This document shows, piece by piece, positions 44,464-52,954 of a DNA stretch of 64,000 nucleotides. The DNA is from Paenibacillus phyllosphaerae. Lineage in GTDB: Bacteria; Bacillota; Bacilli; Paenibacillales; Paenibacillaceae. The stretch's first letter is position 1, and every line of letters begins with the position of its first letter. The notes beneath the pieces were generated by a model. The model ran no database searches, had not been told where the DNA came from, and saw nothing but the letters and a program-made list of their open reading frames with translations. The DNA lies in contig NZ_JACHXK010000001.1 in NCBI RefSeq assembly GCF_014192105.1, positions 868,001-932,000 of the forward strand. The letters are read 5' to 3'. The translations under genes and the position numbers were made by a program.

Positions 44464-46398
44464 CTATTGCGTTACCGGCTGCAGTTCTTTCCGGCCGATG
44501 ATCACTTTAATCGTATTCGTATGCGGTAACCCTGTGCCTTGATCTTCGAAAACATCTTTGTTGTAGTCGATCACGAAGCGGGCATCCCCTTTGTCCCCGT
44601 CTAAAGCGAGACTATCAAAATTAAGACCCGTCGCATTCGAAGATGACGGCTCGGTGGTGTTGCCCAGAACGGCATTAACCGTGAGGCCGCCTTTCGCGAA
44701 GAAGCCTCCATATATCCAGAAGAGCGAGCCTACGCCATATAACTCGGCTTTTTGATCGGTATAGAAAAAAGCATGCAGCGTATTCGCGCTGTCCCTGCTA
44801 TAACCACTCCCAAGCGGTTGGAAAGAGTCCACGCGGTAAATATCGATTGGTCCGTTCGCGATCATGACGAGTTCCCGACGTTTGCCATCAGCATCGGCCA
44901 ATCCGCGAATCTGCGCATCGACGATTTCATTGGTATCCGTACTCAGCGTATAAGTGGTCGAATCCATCTCGATGCTGCCGCTAAGCGTAACGTGGCCAGC
45001 GACCAAGATATTGGCTCGAACCGGGATCGGCGTCGTAGTGGTATTGGCAATCGATAAATTACCGTTCACAATCAGCCAATCGTTCTTATCTTTCGTTGCA
45101 TAGTAGAGCTTGTTTAACTTCTCCCCATCGAGCGTCAAATCACCATCGACGATGATCGGTCCATCCAATGAGCTAAATCGATCATTCAGTTCTTTCATTT
45201 GTTCGTCATACGCGGCCTTTTCAGCCTTGTATGTTTCATCCTCTTCCCCCGTCAGCGGAACCTCCGGTTCGGTCGGGATCGTTATGACTCGAGCTGTAGT
45301 GTATAGCCCGACGAACCTGGTTTCGAACGCATCCATCAAGCTGCGGATAGGGTTCGTACTGCTGCTGGTATAAGCGGTTCGCAATTGATTCCTATCGTCG
45401 ATCCAATCCGTGGCCAGCGCATCATATAACTTATCGATGAAAGAGTCTCCCACGTCAATCGAAATAAACTTCTCGGTTTCGGTCAATTCGATCTTATCAT
45501 CGAGATCGTGGAACTGATTAGCCGGGTCGAATGTGCCCGCATCGTAGTTATCCGTAATGAGCTGGCTATAAGGGGGATTATCTTTATTGGTCAAATCCCC
45601 TTTAGAAGTTCGATACTCAATGTTGCCGCTCGTTTTTAATTGGATTTTCCCTTCCGCTATCGCCTCGTCTCCGCTCCCGCTCGTATCACTGGATGTATCA
45701 ATGTACAGGAACTGCGTTTTGGCTTCCGGATTCGGATCTTCGTTGCCGTGATACGTATATTCCGCGACATTCTGGATCCGCAGCATCTCTCCGGTATAAA
45801 TATCGCCTATAAAATACGGGGCTCCGTTTACGGTCACGTCCCCCTCGGATCCCATCGCATACTTCAGGAAATCCGGATACGTACTCAACTCAATCCGCTG
45901 CTCTAGCTCCCGTTTGACACCGTTAACCGTCCCCGATGCGGTTACTTTAATATAAGTCTGATACGAATCTTCATCCGTGATTCCGCTCGACGTGCTATTT
46001 TGAGCAACAGGATCCGGGCAATACAAGTCTGTTTTCGTTATGTCCGGCGCTGTCGCCACAATACACATATTCTCGAACCGATAGCCTGGCGTCTTCAATT
46101 CATCGATCTCCGATGTTTTCAGATCGCCCGGATCTTGATTCTCGGCGACGAAATCTTCAAGCTGCGAGACGAACTCCGCTGGCGTGATCGATTTGCCGTC
46201 AAAACGGGCCATGATCTTCGCGACCGACTCCGTCAATGCCTTGTCCGCCAAATGAATGGTCTGGACATTATCCTCGCTGCGTTGCGCCCGCTGCGCCCCG
46301 CCGATCGTAGCGCCAAGGATCGCGACGCCGATCATCATAAATAACAAAATCATAAAAACAACGAGGAGGAAAGCCGAACCTCGTTCTTCGCGTATCAT
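44464..46398 (-). CDS. PilX-like minor pilus protein
   Basis: A 644-residue protein with a PilX-type N-terminus: a short basic leader, RG, then SAFLLVVFMILLFMMIGVAI, lacking the Glu5 of ordinary pilins. The rest is a large extracellular domain with beta-helix-like patterns (GPIIVDGDLTLDGEKLN, WLIVNGNLSIANTT, ANILVAGHVTLSGS) such as occur in polymer-like or bactofilin-like repeats. It is much larger than Gram-negative PilX (about 200 residues). Third gene of the minor-pilin operon. It probably helps form the pilus tip complex. Confidence 0.82.
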   Translation of the reverse strand: MIREERGSAFLLVVFMILLFMMIGVAILGATIGGAQRAQRSEDNVQTIHLADKALTESVAKIMARFDGKSITPAEFVSQLEDFVAENQDPGDLKTSEIDELKTPGYRFENMCIVATAPDITKTDLYCPDPVAQNSTSSGITDEDSYQTYIKVTASGTVNGVKRELEQRIELSTYPDFLKYAMGSEGDVTVNGAPYFIGDIYTGEMLRIQNVAEYTYHGNEDPNPEAKTQFLYIDTSSDTSGSGDEAIAEGKIQLKTSGNIEYRTSKGDLTNKDNPPYSQLITDNYDAGTFDPANQFHDLDDKIELTETEKFISIDVGDSFIDKLYDALATDWIDDRNQLRTAYTSSSTNPIRSLMDAFETRFVGLYTTARVITIPTEPEVPLTGEEDETYKAEKAAYDEQMKELNDRFSSLDGPIIVDGDLTLDGEKLNKLYYATKDKNDWLIVNGNLSIANTTTTPIPVRANILVAGHVTLSGSIEMDSTTYTLSTDTNEIVDAQIRGLADADGKRRELVMIANGPIDIYRVDSFQPLGSGYSRDSANTLHAFFYTDQKAELYGVGSLFWIYGGFFAKGGLTVNAVLGNTTEPSSSNATGLNFDSLALDGDKGDARFVIDYNKDVFEDQGTGLPHTNTIKVIIGRKELQPVTQ

Positions 46399-46411
46399 AG
46401 CTTCCCCTCCC

Positions 46412-47086
46412 TTAAAAACCGAATTTGCTGTTCAAGACCAGCTCAAAATCTCGTCCGTCGTAGGTCTGGCTGAGACGAAGGCCGATATGAATCAGGCCTG
46501 TACTGCATCCATACGGTACGTTGCTGTTCCTGCACTGCAGGAGAATGTAGGACCCGTTAGCAACCGAGGACGCCGTTGAACCGGCCGCCACTGCATTCTT
46601 ATCGATCGTGACATCTGCGCTGGCGTAGTTGAGCGTGATCGTATTAATGCGGATATTGGACGTCAACGGAACTTCATCGGTCGTATCCGGATCTTCGTCT
46701 TGCAAGTAGAGCGACGTCTTCGCGGGATCATCTTCGGAAGGCGCCAGCCTAATGACGAAACTCGGATTTTCCGTTTGGTCGGCATCGGTCTTCGGAAGAA
46801 CGAGTTCAATGCTCTGTCTGGAGCCGTTATCCGACTGCACGATCTTCTCTGGGCCTAACGCATACAGCTGCGTAATGATCGAAGACATAATGAGATCGCC
46901 TTCATCGCGCAGCGAGTTCTCGATGCGTACTTTGTTGTATGTGTTAAGGCCGAACGTAATGGAGCTATAGATGACGCCAAGAACAACAGACAACAGCGTG
47001 AGGGAGGCAATCAGCTCGACCAGCGTGAAGCCCTTCTCGCTAGCCGATCCCGAGTGCCGGCGCCATCGTTTAACGAATTTTCTCAT
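46412..47086 (-). CDS. PilW-like minor pilin
   Basis: A 224-residue prepilin-like protein. Leader MRKFVKRWRRHSGSASEKG, cleavage before F20, then FTLVELIASLTLLSVVLGVI with Glu24 at mature position 5. The C-terminal domain carries two cysteines (LQCRNSNVPYGCSTG) that could form a disulfide. The ATG at 47086 follows GGAGGGG with 10-nt spacing and overlaps the PilV-like gene by 17 bp. Confidence 0.88.
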   Translation of the reverse strand: MRKFVKRWRRHSGSASEKGFTLVELIASLTLLSVVLGVIYSSITFGLNTYNKVRIENSLRDEGDLIMSSIITQLYALGPEKIVQSDNGSRQSIELVLPKTDADQTENPSFVIRLAPSEDDPAKTSLYLQDEDPDTTDEVPLTSNIRINTITLNYASADVTIDKNAVAAGSTASSVANGSYILLQCRNSNVPYGCSTGLIHIGLRLSQTYDGRDFELVLNSKFGF

Positions 47087-47654
47087 CGGCGATATACCCC
47101 TCCACTTCCGTCTTCTCGCGTTTTTGATCGGAAACCACGAGATTGCCTTCTTCATCAGGCGTCAGCTCTTCAATCTCCACCCGCACGGGGATCAAGTAGT
47201 CGCTGATCTTGCCGCCCGACTGCACATCGCTCTGGAGCGTTGCATACAAACTCTCCTGATAACTGATCTCCACCCTGTAGTGAATATCGTTAATCACCGG
47301 ATTCAGGATCGACGTAAGCGAATCCGGGTCGCTGACGTATGTTTCATAAGCGCTGCAATGCGCCGTATCCGAACAGCCTTCCGAGTTGAGGACAAAGTTC
47401 TGTCCGTCCTCCAACTTATCGATCTGTTCGCGAATTTTCTTGAAATCCGCCTGTTTCTGTATATAAAACAAGGTGTTCCTCGCCAGATTGACCATAACCG
47501 TCTTGTTCTGATTGCCTTTTGCATTATCGAGCGCATTAATAAAATAGGCCGAAAGCGCTAATCCGACAATAGCCAGAACCACGATGCTGGCCATAATCTC
47601 GACTAGCGTAAAACCGCCTTGCTGCGCGGAGGCTTGTCGCCCTATTCTTCGCAT
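47070..47654 (-). CDS. PilV-like minor pilin
   Basis: A 194-residue prepilin-like protein starting MRRIGRQASAQQGG, cleaved before F15, then FTLVEIMASIVVLAIVGLAL with Glu19. A Cys pair (EGCSDTAHCSAY) is present. AAAGGAATGACGCT precedes the chosen ATG. It is the first gene of the PilV-PilW-PilX-like operon, whose products in Gram-negatives prime pilus assembly and hold a tip adhesin. Confidence 0.88.
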   Translation of the reverse strand: MRRIGRQASAQQGGFTLVEIMASIVVLAIVGLALSAYFINALDNAKGNQNKTVMVNLARNTLFYIQKQADFKKIREQIDKLEDGQNFVLNSEGCSDTAHCSAYETYVSDPDSLTSILNPVINDIHYRVEISYQESLYATLQSDVQSGGKISDYLIPVRVEIEELTPDEEGNLVVSDQKREKTEVEGYIADEKIR

Positions 47655-47849
47655 AGCGTCATTCCTTTCTATCTGTAACGGGAAAAGCTTCAACTTTATC
47701 TTTTCGACAAAAAACTACGAATCCCTTGTGGTTCTTTTAGCCTATACGCAAATTGTGATCGCATTCTGTTTCCTGCAATCCCAAACTTTGCATAGCAAGG
47801 CGGCTTAAGTTGGCAAACTAAGAACATCCAAGAGCACAAGGAGTATCCG

Positions 47850-48620
47850 ATGTTGAATTGGCTTCGATTCAGACGCAGACCCGCTGGACGCCTGCAATCC
47901 ATAAACTCCTTCTCTATCTATTACGGCATCTCAACCCCGGAAGTGAAGCGGCGTCTGGCAACCGTCGACCTCGCGATCGTGGAACCGCGCCAATGGACCG
48001 CCAATGATCTTGACGATCTCCGCTCAGTCGGCACCCAAGTGTTCGGCTATTTATCGGTCATGGAGACGCCGTCGTGGAATACGAAGCGATGGGCAGCAAT
48101 GACGGAGGAGATGAAGCTTACGATCAACGGGGGGCCGAAGCATTTTGTAGAGTGGGATGCGTACCTGATGGACCTGCGGAATGCGCGCTACCGTGCGCTG
48201 CTGCTCGAGGAGATCGGCTGGATGGCGGAGAGTCTGCCGTTGGACGGAATACTGCTCGATACGGTCGGAGATATCGAAGACTATGTGCCGGGGAAGCTCC
48301 AGGTGGAAATGAGGGAAGCTTATGCTTCGCTGCTCAGTGTGGCACGCGGACGTTACCCTCAGCTGATGTGGGTGCAAAATCGCGGCTTCGCCGAAGCGCT
48401 GCAGTGCGCGCCATTGCTCGATGGCTTCCTATGGGAAGGCTGGGACGGGCATGCCGTCGCCACGCCATGGACGCGGGAACGCATCGCGCTCGTGCAAGAC
48501 CTGGCCAAGCGGGGCGTGACCATTCTCGCCTCAACCGCTGACTCCGCTCCGATTCACCGGGAGCGCGCACAGCAAAATGGGCTCATCCATTGGACGAGCC
48601 CAAAAACGGGATATAATTAA
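47850..48620 (+). CDS. GH114-type (endo-alpha-1,4-polygalactosaminidase-like) protein
   Basis: A 256-residue TIM-barrel protein of the GH114/TM1410 family. Visible landmarks are FSIYYGISTPEV, VFGYLSVMETPSW, the acidic LPLDGILLDTVGDIEDY and QLMWVQNRGFA. The family cleaves alpha-1,4-linked galactosamine polymers such as Pel-like exopolysaccharide. No signal peptide is seen: the N-terminus MLNWLRFRRRPAGR is basic and not hydrophobic. Secretion is therefore unclear. AAGGAG precedes the ATG. It converges on the lasso peptide exporter gene. Confidence 0.82.
   Translation: MLNWLRFRRRPAGRLQSINSFSIYYGISTPEVKRRLATVDLAIVEPRQWTANDLDDLRSVGTQVFGYLSVMETPSWNTKRWAAMTEEMKLTINGGPKHFVEWDAYLMDLRNARYRALLLEEIGWMAESLPLDGILLDTVGDIEDYVPGKLQVEMREAYASLLSVARGRYPQLMWVQNRGFAEALQCAPLLDGFLWEGWDGHAVATPWTRERIALVQDLAKRGVTILASTADSAPIHRERAQQNGLIHWTSPKTGYN
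48573..48602 (-). terminator. Terminator of the lasso peptide operon inside the GH114 coding end
   Basis: On the minus strand TGGGCTCGTCC-AAT-GGATGAGCCCA followed by TTTT, 64 bp past the exporter stop and within the last 50 bp of the converging GH114 gene. Confidence 0.65.
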
Positions 48621-48665
48621 CAGATTTCCATGACTTGGCAAGGAGCGGCCGCGGATATGTCCCAC

Positions 48666-50456
48666 CTAGGCTTGAAGCTGCAGCAGCCGGCTGAACATGC
48701 CGTCCGTATCGGACTTAACCTGATGGTAAGCGCCTTGTTGAATGATCGCGCCATTGTCCATCACGAGAACTTGGTCCGCTCCACGGATCGTGGACAGCCG
48801 GTGGGCAATGACGATAATCGTCATACTCCCTTGAAGCCTGGTCAACGCTTCTTGAATGAAGACCTCGCTTTCGCTGTCCAAGGCGCTGGTCGCCTCATCC
48901 AGGATCAGGATAGCCGGCTTGCGCAGAAGCGCCCTTGCGAGCACGATCCGCTGCCGTTCCCCGCCGGACAGCCGGATCCCGCGGTCGCCAAGCAAGGTGT
49001 CGAGGCCTTGCGGCAGCTGCCTGACGAACGGTTCGGAAGCGGATAAACGCAGAGCTTCCCACATCCGGTCCTCCGTCGCTTCAGGCGCTGCGAGGCGGAG
49101 ATTCTCGCGCAAGGTCGCATGGAACAGGAACGGCTCCTGAGGAACATAGCCGACCCGGTCGCGAAGCGCCAAAGCCCGCTTGGCGTCCAACGGGATTCCA
49201 TCGACCAGAACAGTGCCCTGCTCCGGCTCGATGAGACCGATGAGCAAGTCGATCAGCGTGCTCTTCCCCGCTCCCGATCTGCCGACGATCGCGGTCATGG
49301 AATGCGCGGGGATTTGCAGTTGGATATGATCAAGCGTGTAACCGGCTGCCTCCGTGTCATAGCGATAGCAGACATTGCGGCATTCGATGTGCCCGGTTAC
49401 GACGAGGGGGTGTTCACTGTCGGTTGTTGCATCGTTGCCTGCCTCACGCACAGCGGCCAAGTCGCGCTCGAGGCGCTCCAGGCTCGCGAAGGCCGGCAAA
49501 GTCTGGGCAAGCTGTTCCCCGCCAGACTGCAGAGAAGCGAATTTCGGCCATAGCCGCGAGAAAATAATCACGATCATCACAAGCCGCTCCCCCGGAACGC
49601 GAAAGACGGCAACGGCAAGAAACAGGAATAGAGCCAGCAGCAAGCCGGAAGCGAGGCGATAATAAAATTGCGACATCGACTGAACGCGATTGAAGCCGAT
49701 GACGTTCTTCTCCATCTTGGAGGTAAGCGCGCGGAACCATTGCAGATGGTGCCGCTCGAGCCGGTTGCTCTTGATCTCCTTCAGCCCGCTTAAATGCTCG
49801 GTGATCCCGCCGTAATAGGTTTCCGATAATGCGGTTGCCTCGTCGCCCAAAACCCGGGCTTGTCTGGCATAGGTCCGCGTCAGGAGCGCCAGCATCAGTC
49901 CGCAGGCAAGGATGCATAACGTCAGCGGCCAAGACAAATAAACCGCGAGCGCCACTTGAACGGCGGTAAACAGCAGAACCGTGGCAAGGTTCAACACTTG
50001 ATAAATGCCGAAGCTGACCCGAGGCAGTTCCGCGGTCAGAATATGCAAGTAATCCGAGCGTTTCTTGCTCAGGAAGAACGTCCAGCGAGCTTGCAGCAAC
50101 CCCGTATAGATGTCCGTCCGGAGATGCCGGATATAGCCTTGCTCGATTCGTTCGCCCCAATCGGATTGCGCGCGCTGCAACACCGCCTGCAAGGTGATGA
50201 TCACGACGAACAGGCCCAGGATCACGGCGAGCTTCCCCGTAGCCGGCAAACCTTGCAGCGCATCGGACAGCAGGTTGACGAACGGAAGCCCGTTACCGGC
50301 GGAATCGAACAAGCCGATCAGCGACAGCAATGGGACGAGGATAAACAGATTCAATCCTTCGAGCATGCTCACGGCGATCATCCCGATCAGATGGAGCGGA
50401 AGTCTGAACCCCGCGTAACCATACAGTTTGCGCACATACACCCACATTGCCGCCAT
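48666..50456 (-). CDS. Lasso peptide ABC exporter (fused permease/ATPase, 'D' protein)
   Basis: A 596-residue half-transporter with six membrane helices (about 15-300), then an ATPase domain: Walker A GRSGAGKST, Q-loop VGYVPQEPF, signature LSGGERQRIVLARALL, Walker B ILILDEATSALD and switch His AHRLS. Exporters of this form export and give immunity in lasso peptide clusters. The assignment to a lasso role rests on its position right after the precursor and cyclase genes. The ATG at 50456 (MAAMWVYVRKLYGY) follows GGGAGAGGAATG; the frame upstream is not supported. Confidence 0.88.
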   Translation of the reverse strand: MAAMWVYVRKLYGYAGFRLPLHLIGMIAVSMLEGLNLFILVPLLSLIGLFDSAGNGLPFVNLLSDALQGLPATGKLAVILGLFVVIITLQAVLQRAQSDWGERIEQGYIRHLRTDIYTGLLQARWTFFLSKKRSDYLHILTAELPRVSFGIYQVLNLATVLLFTAVQVALAVYLSWPLTLCILACGLMLALLTRTYARQARVLGDEATALSETYYGGITEHLSGLKEIKSNRLERHHLQWFRALTSKMEKNVIGFNRVQSMSQFYYRLASGLLLALFLFLAVAVFRVPGERLVMIVIIFSRLWPKFASLQSGGEQLAQTLPAFASLERLERDLAAVREAGNDATTDSEHPLVVTGHIECRNVCYRYDTEAAGYTLDHIQLQIPAHSMTAIVGRSGAGKSTLIDLLIGLIEPEQGTVLVDGIPLDAKRALALRDRVGYVPQEPFLFHATLRENLRLAAPEATEDRMWEALRLSASEPFVRQLPQGLDTLLGDRGIRLSGGERQRIVLARALLRKPAILILDEATSALDSESEVFIQEALTRLQGSMTIIVIAHRLSTIRGADQVLVMDNGAIIQQGAYHQVKSDTDGMFSRLLQLQA

Positions 50457-50543
50457 CCTACATTCCTCTCCCTTACGTTCGACAACTTCGGCAACCCATC
50501 GGCCCGCCGCCAACAATGGCGAGTCCGTATAAGGCAAAGACCG

Positions 50544-50571
50544 CCCGGCCCTAGATCAAGCTAGAGCCGAG
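50544..50571 (-). terminator. Hairpin between lasso precursor and exporter genes
   Basis: On the minus strand CTCGGCTCTAG-CTTGAT-CTAGGGCCGGG, an 11-bp stem with G-T pairs, 19 bp past the precursor stop and followed by CGGTCTTT. It may be a partial terminator that raises precursor over exporter transcript. Confidence 0.6.
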
Positions 50572-50590
50572 CGCTTAAGTACGTTATGAT

Positions 50591-50728
50591 CTAGGAATCA
50601 TGGACCTGGCCTTTGTTGGTTCCTTTGTTGTTCTTGTCCGGCACGAAGCCATTGGGACCGCCCATTGTCTGATCCACTTCCAGGATCTCTAGTGAAAGTT
50701 GCTGCCATTCCTTCTTCACGTTCTCCAT
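50591..50728 (-). CDS. Lasso peptide precursor (A)
   Basis: A 45-residue precursor, ATG at 50728, with a perfect AGGAGGTGA 6 nt upstream. Leader: MENVKKEWQQLSLEILEVDQ followed by Thr21-Met22. It has the aromatic residue, Leu-rich segment and penultimate Thr expected for recognition by RRE, protease and cyclase. Core (23 residues): begins GGPNGFVPD and ends NKGQVHDS. Gly1 plus Asp9 fit a 9-membered macrolactam ring, leaving a 14-residue loop and tail. The C-terminal HDS resembles paeninodin, whose terminal Ser is phosphorylated. The gene lies 38 bp after the cyclase stop and before the exporter. It is too short for ordinary gene callers. Confidence 0.9.
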   Translation of the reverse strand: MENVKKEWQQLSLEILEVDQTMGGPNGFVPDKNNKGTNKGQVHDS

Positions 50729-50766
50729 CTCGGTTCACCTCCTCTCCCTAAGCCCTAAATGCGTGC

Positions 50767-52710
50767 TCATAGCCTACTGAGAAAACGGCCCATCATCACG
50801 CTTAGCATTAACAGGCGCGCATGCGGATCGAACGCGCGTGAAGCGCTGGGCGCATCGCCGATGACCGTGACCGAACGCCGAATCTGGTCGACATCCAGAT
50901 AGGCGGCGAGCCGGGGATCCTCGGCGCAGGCAGCGGCCTCTCGCATGAAAACCGGCCAGACATGCCGCATGCGGTGAACCCAATCCGCGCCCTGCACTCC
51001 CCGAACCCGTTGGTTCAACCTGACGTCATCCGGCAGCCGCCCTCGCGTCGCCCGGCGGATGAGCGATCGGTCCTCGCCATTCTGGACGAATTGTTCGATC
51101 GGCAAGGATAGGCAGAAACGGATGACTCGGGGGTCGCTGGTCGGATCGCGCTCTTGCAGGTTGTATCTGAGCGAGAACCGCGTCTGCGAGGTTCCGATGT
51201 GATTGGAGACGGAATATTGGCCGAATTCGGACAGCCTCGCTTCGATATCGCCGCCAGTCGCCTCGCTCAAACCGACATCATGGCCGGCCAGCCGTTCGAA
51301 GACGGCGGTTCTTCGGGCGAAGTCGGGATGGATTAACGAAGGCCTTGGCTCGTGCCGGGCTTGGCGGAAGAAGGGGAACCTTGACAGCGACGGATAGGCT
51401 TGCCGGCCGATGATACTAAGAAGGCGCTTGCGGCCGAGCGCCATTTTGCTGCCATACTGTTTCAGTTCTTTGTACAGCGCAACCCACTTCCACCTTCGCA
51501 GCAGGCTCGCGTAGTAATCCTCTGCCGGCCCCCAGGAGATGCTGTAGTTGCCGCGTCCCCCGTTCAACAAGATGCCTATGTCTTCCTGCTCGGCTTGCGC
51601 CAATATGCCTTTGAGCCAGAAGGAGTTCTCAATGAATTTGTAGGGTCCCTCCATTAACGCGGTCAGCTCATCCAGATCCTCGAAGGAATGCCGATCTTGA
51701 AAGTCCATATAATGCGCTTGAATACTCCCTACATGATTCGTGATCGACCGTATGAAGGGACGTTCATCCGCGGCCATTCGCCGGGAAGTCCAATCTTCGA
51801 AATCCGCGGCCGGGATGTAGCTGTATCCATGCAGCGTTTGGCCCGCCTCGCGCAAAGGCTGCGCCGCGAATGCCGCGATACTCGCAGAGTCGAGTCCGCC
51901 GCTTAGGCAGATCCCTACGTTGCGAAAGGTACGAAGCTTGCTCGTTACGGCTGTCTGAAAAACCTCTCGGAAGGCTTCCTCGTATTCCGCGTTCGAGCGC
52001 AGACGTAACGGAGTTATGGGAGACGTCAACGAATCATAAGGCTCCAACGTCATTCTCCCGTCCCGCAACAGGAACCGATGGCCTGGCGGCAGCTGCTGAA
52101 CATGCTTATATAAGGTACCTTGGACGTCGACCGCATCCAGCACAACCGGAATCGCAAGGAATTCGGCGAGCCATGATTCGTTCAGCTCCTTCGTCATTCC
52201 CGGCAAGGCCAGCAGCGGATGGACGACCGTGCAGAAGGCAAAATAATCCGTTTGCTTCGTATAGTAAAGCGAACGCGAGCCTAACAGGTCCCGCGCGCCG
52301 AATAGCTCCTGCCGAGCTTCGTCCCAGATGGCAAAAGCATAATCGCCGATCAAAAATTTAGGTGCATCCGCTCCCCATTTGCGGTAAGCATGCAGGATCA
52401 ACTTGCTGTCGGTCATCTGCTTCCTTGCTTGGCGGGGAATGCCGAGCAAGTCGAACAGCTCCGACCGGTTATCCAGAATGGCGTCCGAGGCGATGACAAG
52501 CCGCAGCGACGGATCATGGCAAGGTTCGGTTGCCCCTATCGATTCCGGCGTAATCCATTGGCTATGAGATCCTAAGGCGATCGGTCCGCTGTTCCACAGG
52601 CCAGCTTGGTCCTTCGGATAATGGGCAAGTTCGCGCTGCATCCGCAAGGGGAGATCGGGCGCGTACGGACGATCGGAAGTTTGTGGGACAATACCAAATA
52701 TCGCGCTCAA
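50767..52710 (-). CDS. Lasso peptide isopeptide-bond synthetase (asparagine synthase-like, 'C' protein)
   Basis: A 647-residue asparagine synthetase homologue. The N-terminal Ntn-like domain begins (M)SAIFGIV and so lacks the catalytic Cys2 of glutaminases. The C-terminal domain carries the ATP-pyrophosphatase loop S270-GGLD-S275 in ICLSGGLDSAS, and LLNGGRGNYSISWG. In lasso biosynthesis it adenylates the Asp/Glu side chain and closes the ring on Gly1. I chose TTG at 52710 (AGGG 6 nt upstream, conserved SAIFGI start) over the ATG at 52731, which lacks a site. First gene of C-A-D. Confidence 0.88.
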   Translation of the reverse strand: MSAIFGIVPQTSDRPYAPDLPLRMQRELAHYPKDQAGLWNSGPIALGSHSQWITPESIGATEPCHDPSLRLVIASDAILDNRSELFDLLGIPRQARKQMTDSKLILHAYRKWGADAPKFLIGDYAFAIWDEARQELFGARDLLGSRSLYYTKQTDYFAFCTVVHPLLALPGMTKELNESWLAEFLAIPVVLDAVDVQGTLYKHVQQLPPGHRFLLRDGRMTLEPYDSLTSPITPLRLRSNAEYEEAFREVFQTAVTSKLRTFRNVGICLSGGLDSASIAAFAAQPLREAGQTLHGYSYIPAADFEDWTSRRMAADERPFIRSITNHVGSIQAHYMDFQDRHSFEDLDELTALMEGPYKFIENSFWLKGILAQAEQEDIGILLNGGRGNYSISWGPAEDYYASLLRRWKWVALYKELKQYGSKMALGRKRLLSIIGRQAYPSLSRFPFFRQARHEPRPSLIHPDFARRTAVFERLAGHDVGLSEATGGDIEARLSEFGQYSVSNHIGTSQTRFSLRYNLQERDPTSDPRVIRFCLSLPIEQFVQNGEDRSLIRRATRGRLPDDVRLNQRVRGVQGADWVHRMRHVWPVFMREAAACAEDPRLAAYLDVDQIRRSVTVIGDAPSASRAFDPHARLLMLSVMMGRFLSRL

Positions 52711-52775
52711 GAATAACCCTCGCTCTGTCATAGGGAGATTTCACGACACTGCGCAAAACATGCCGATGTATCCGC

Positions 52776-52781
52776 ATTATA
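52776..52781 (-). promoter_or_regulatory. Candidate -10 of the lasso peptide operon
   Basis: A consensus TATAAT on the minus strand within GGCTATAATGCGG, 66 bp before the cyclase TTG. The best -35 (TACATT, 16-bp spacer) is weak. It is the only strong -10 in the gap before the cyclase gene. Confidence 0.5.
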
Positions 52782-52929
52782 GCCAAAGCGATCGAACAAT
52801 GTATGTAGCGAACCATGGGAACTTTTGTCTAACTAACGCGAAATTCAAGTAATTAAACAAAGTGTTTCCACCGATTCTGCGTCAAGAATGTTCTAGTAAT
52901 AGAATTCCCTTGCATTTTCCTAACAACGC

Positions 52930-52954
52930 AAAAAAGACGCCATCAACTGGCGCC
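52930..52954 (-). terminator. Terminator overlapping the epimerase stop codon
   Basis: On the minus strand GGCGCCAG-TTG-ATGGCGTC followed by TTTTTT. The stop codon (TGA) is in the loop, so the hairpin uses the last sense codons. Confidence 0.8.

Noticed and set aside
50735-50770. Eleven-codon ORF starting at the cyclase stop (MSTHLGLRERR)
   Set aside because: It uses the precursor's Shine-Dalgarno as coding sequence, has no site of its own, and ends before the true precursor ATG.
52562-52816. 84-residue minus-strand ORF as a missing lasso B1 protein
   Set aside because: It overlaps the cyclase start in another frame, lacks PqqD/RRE features and has no ribosome binding site.
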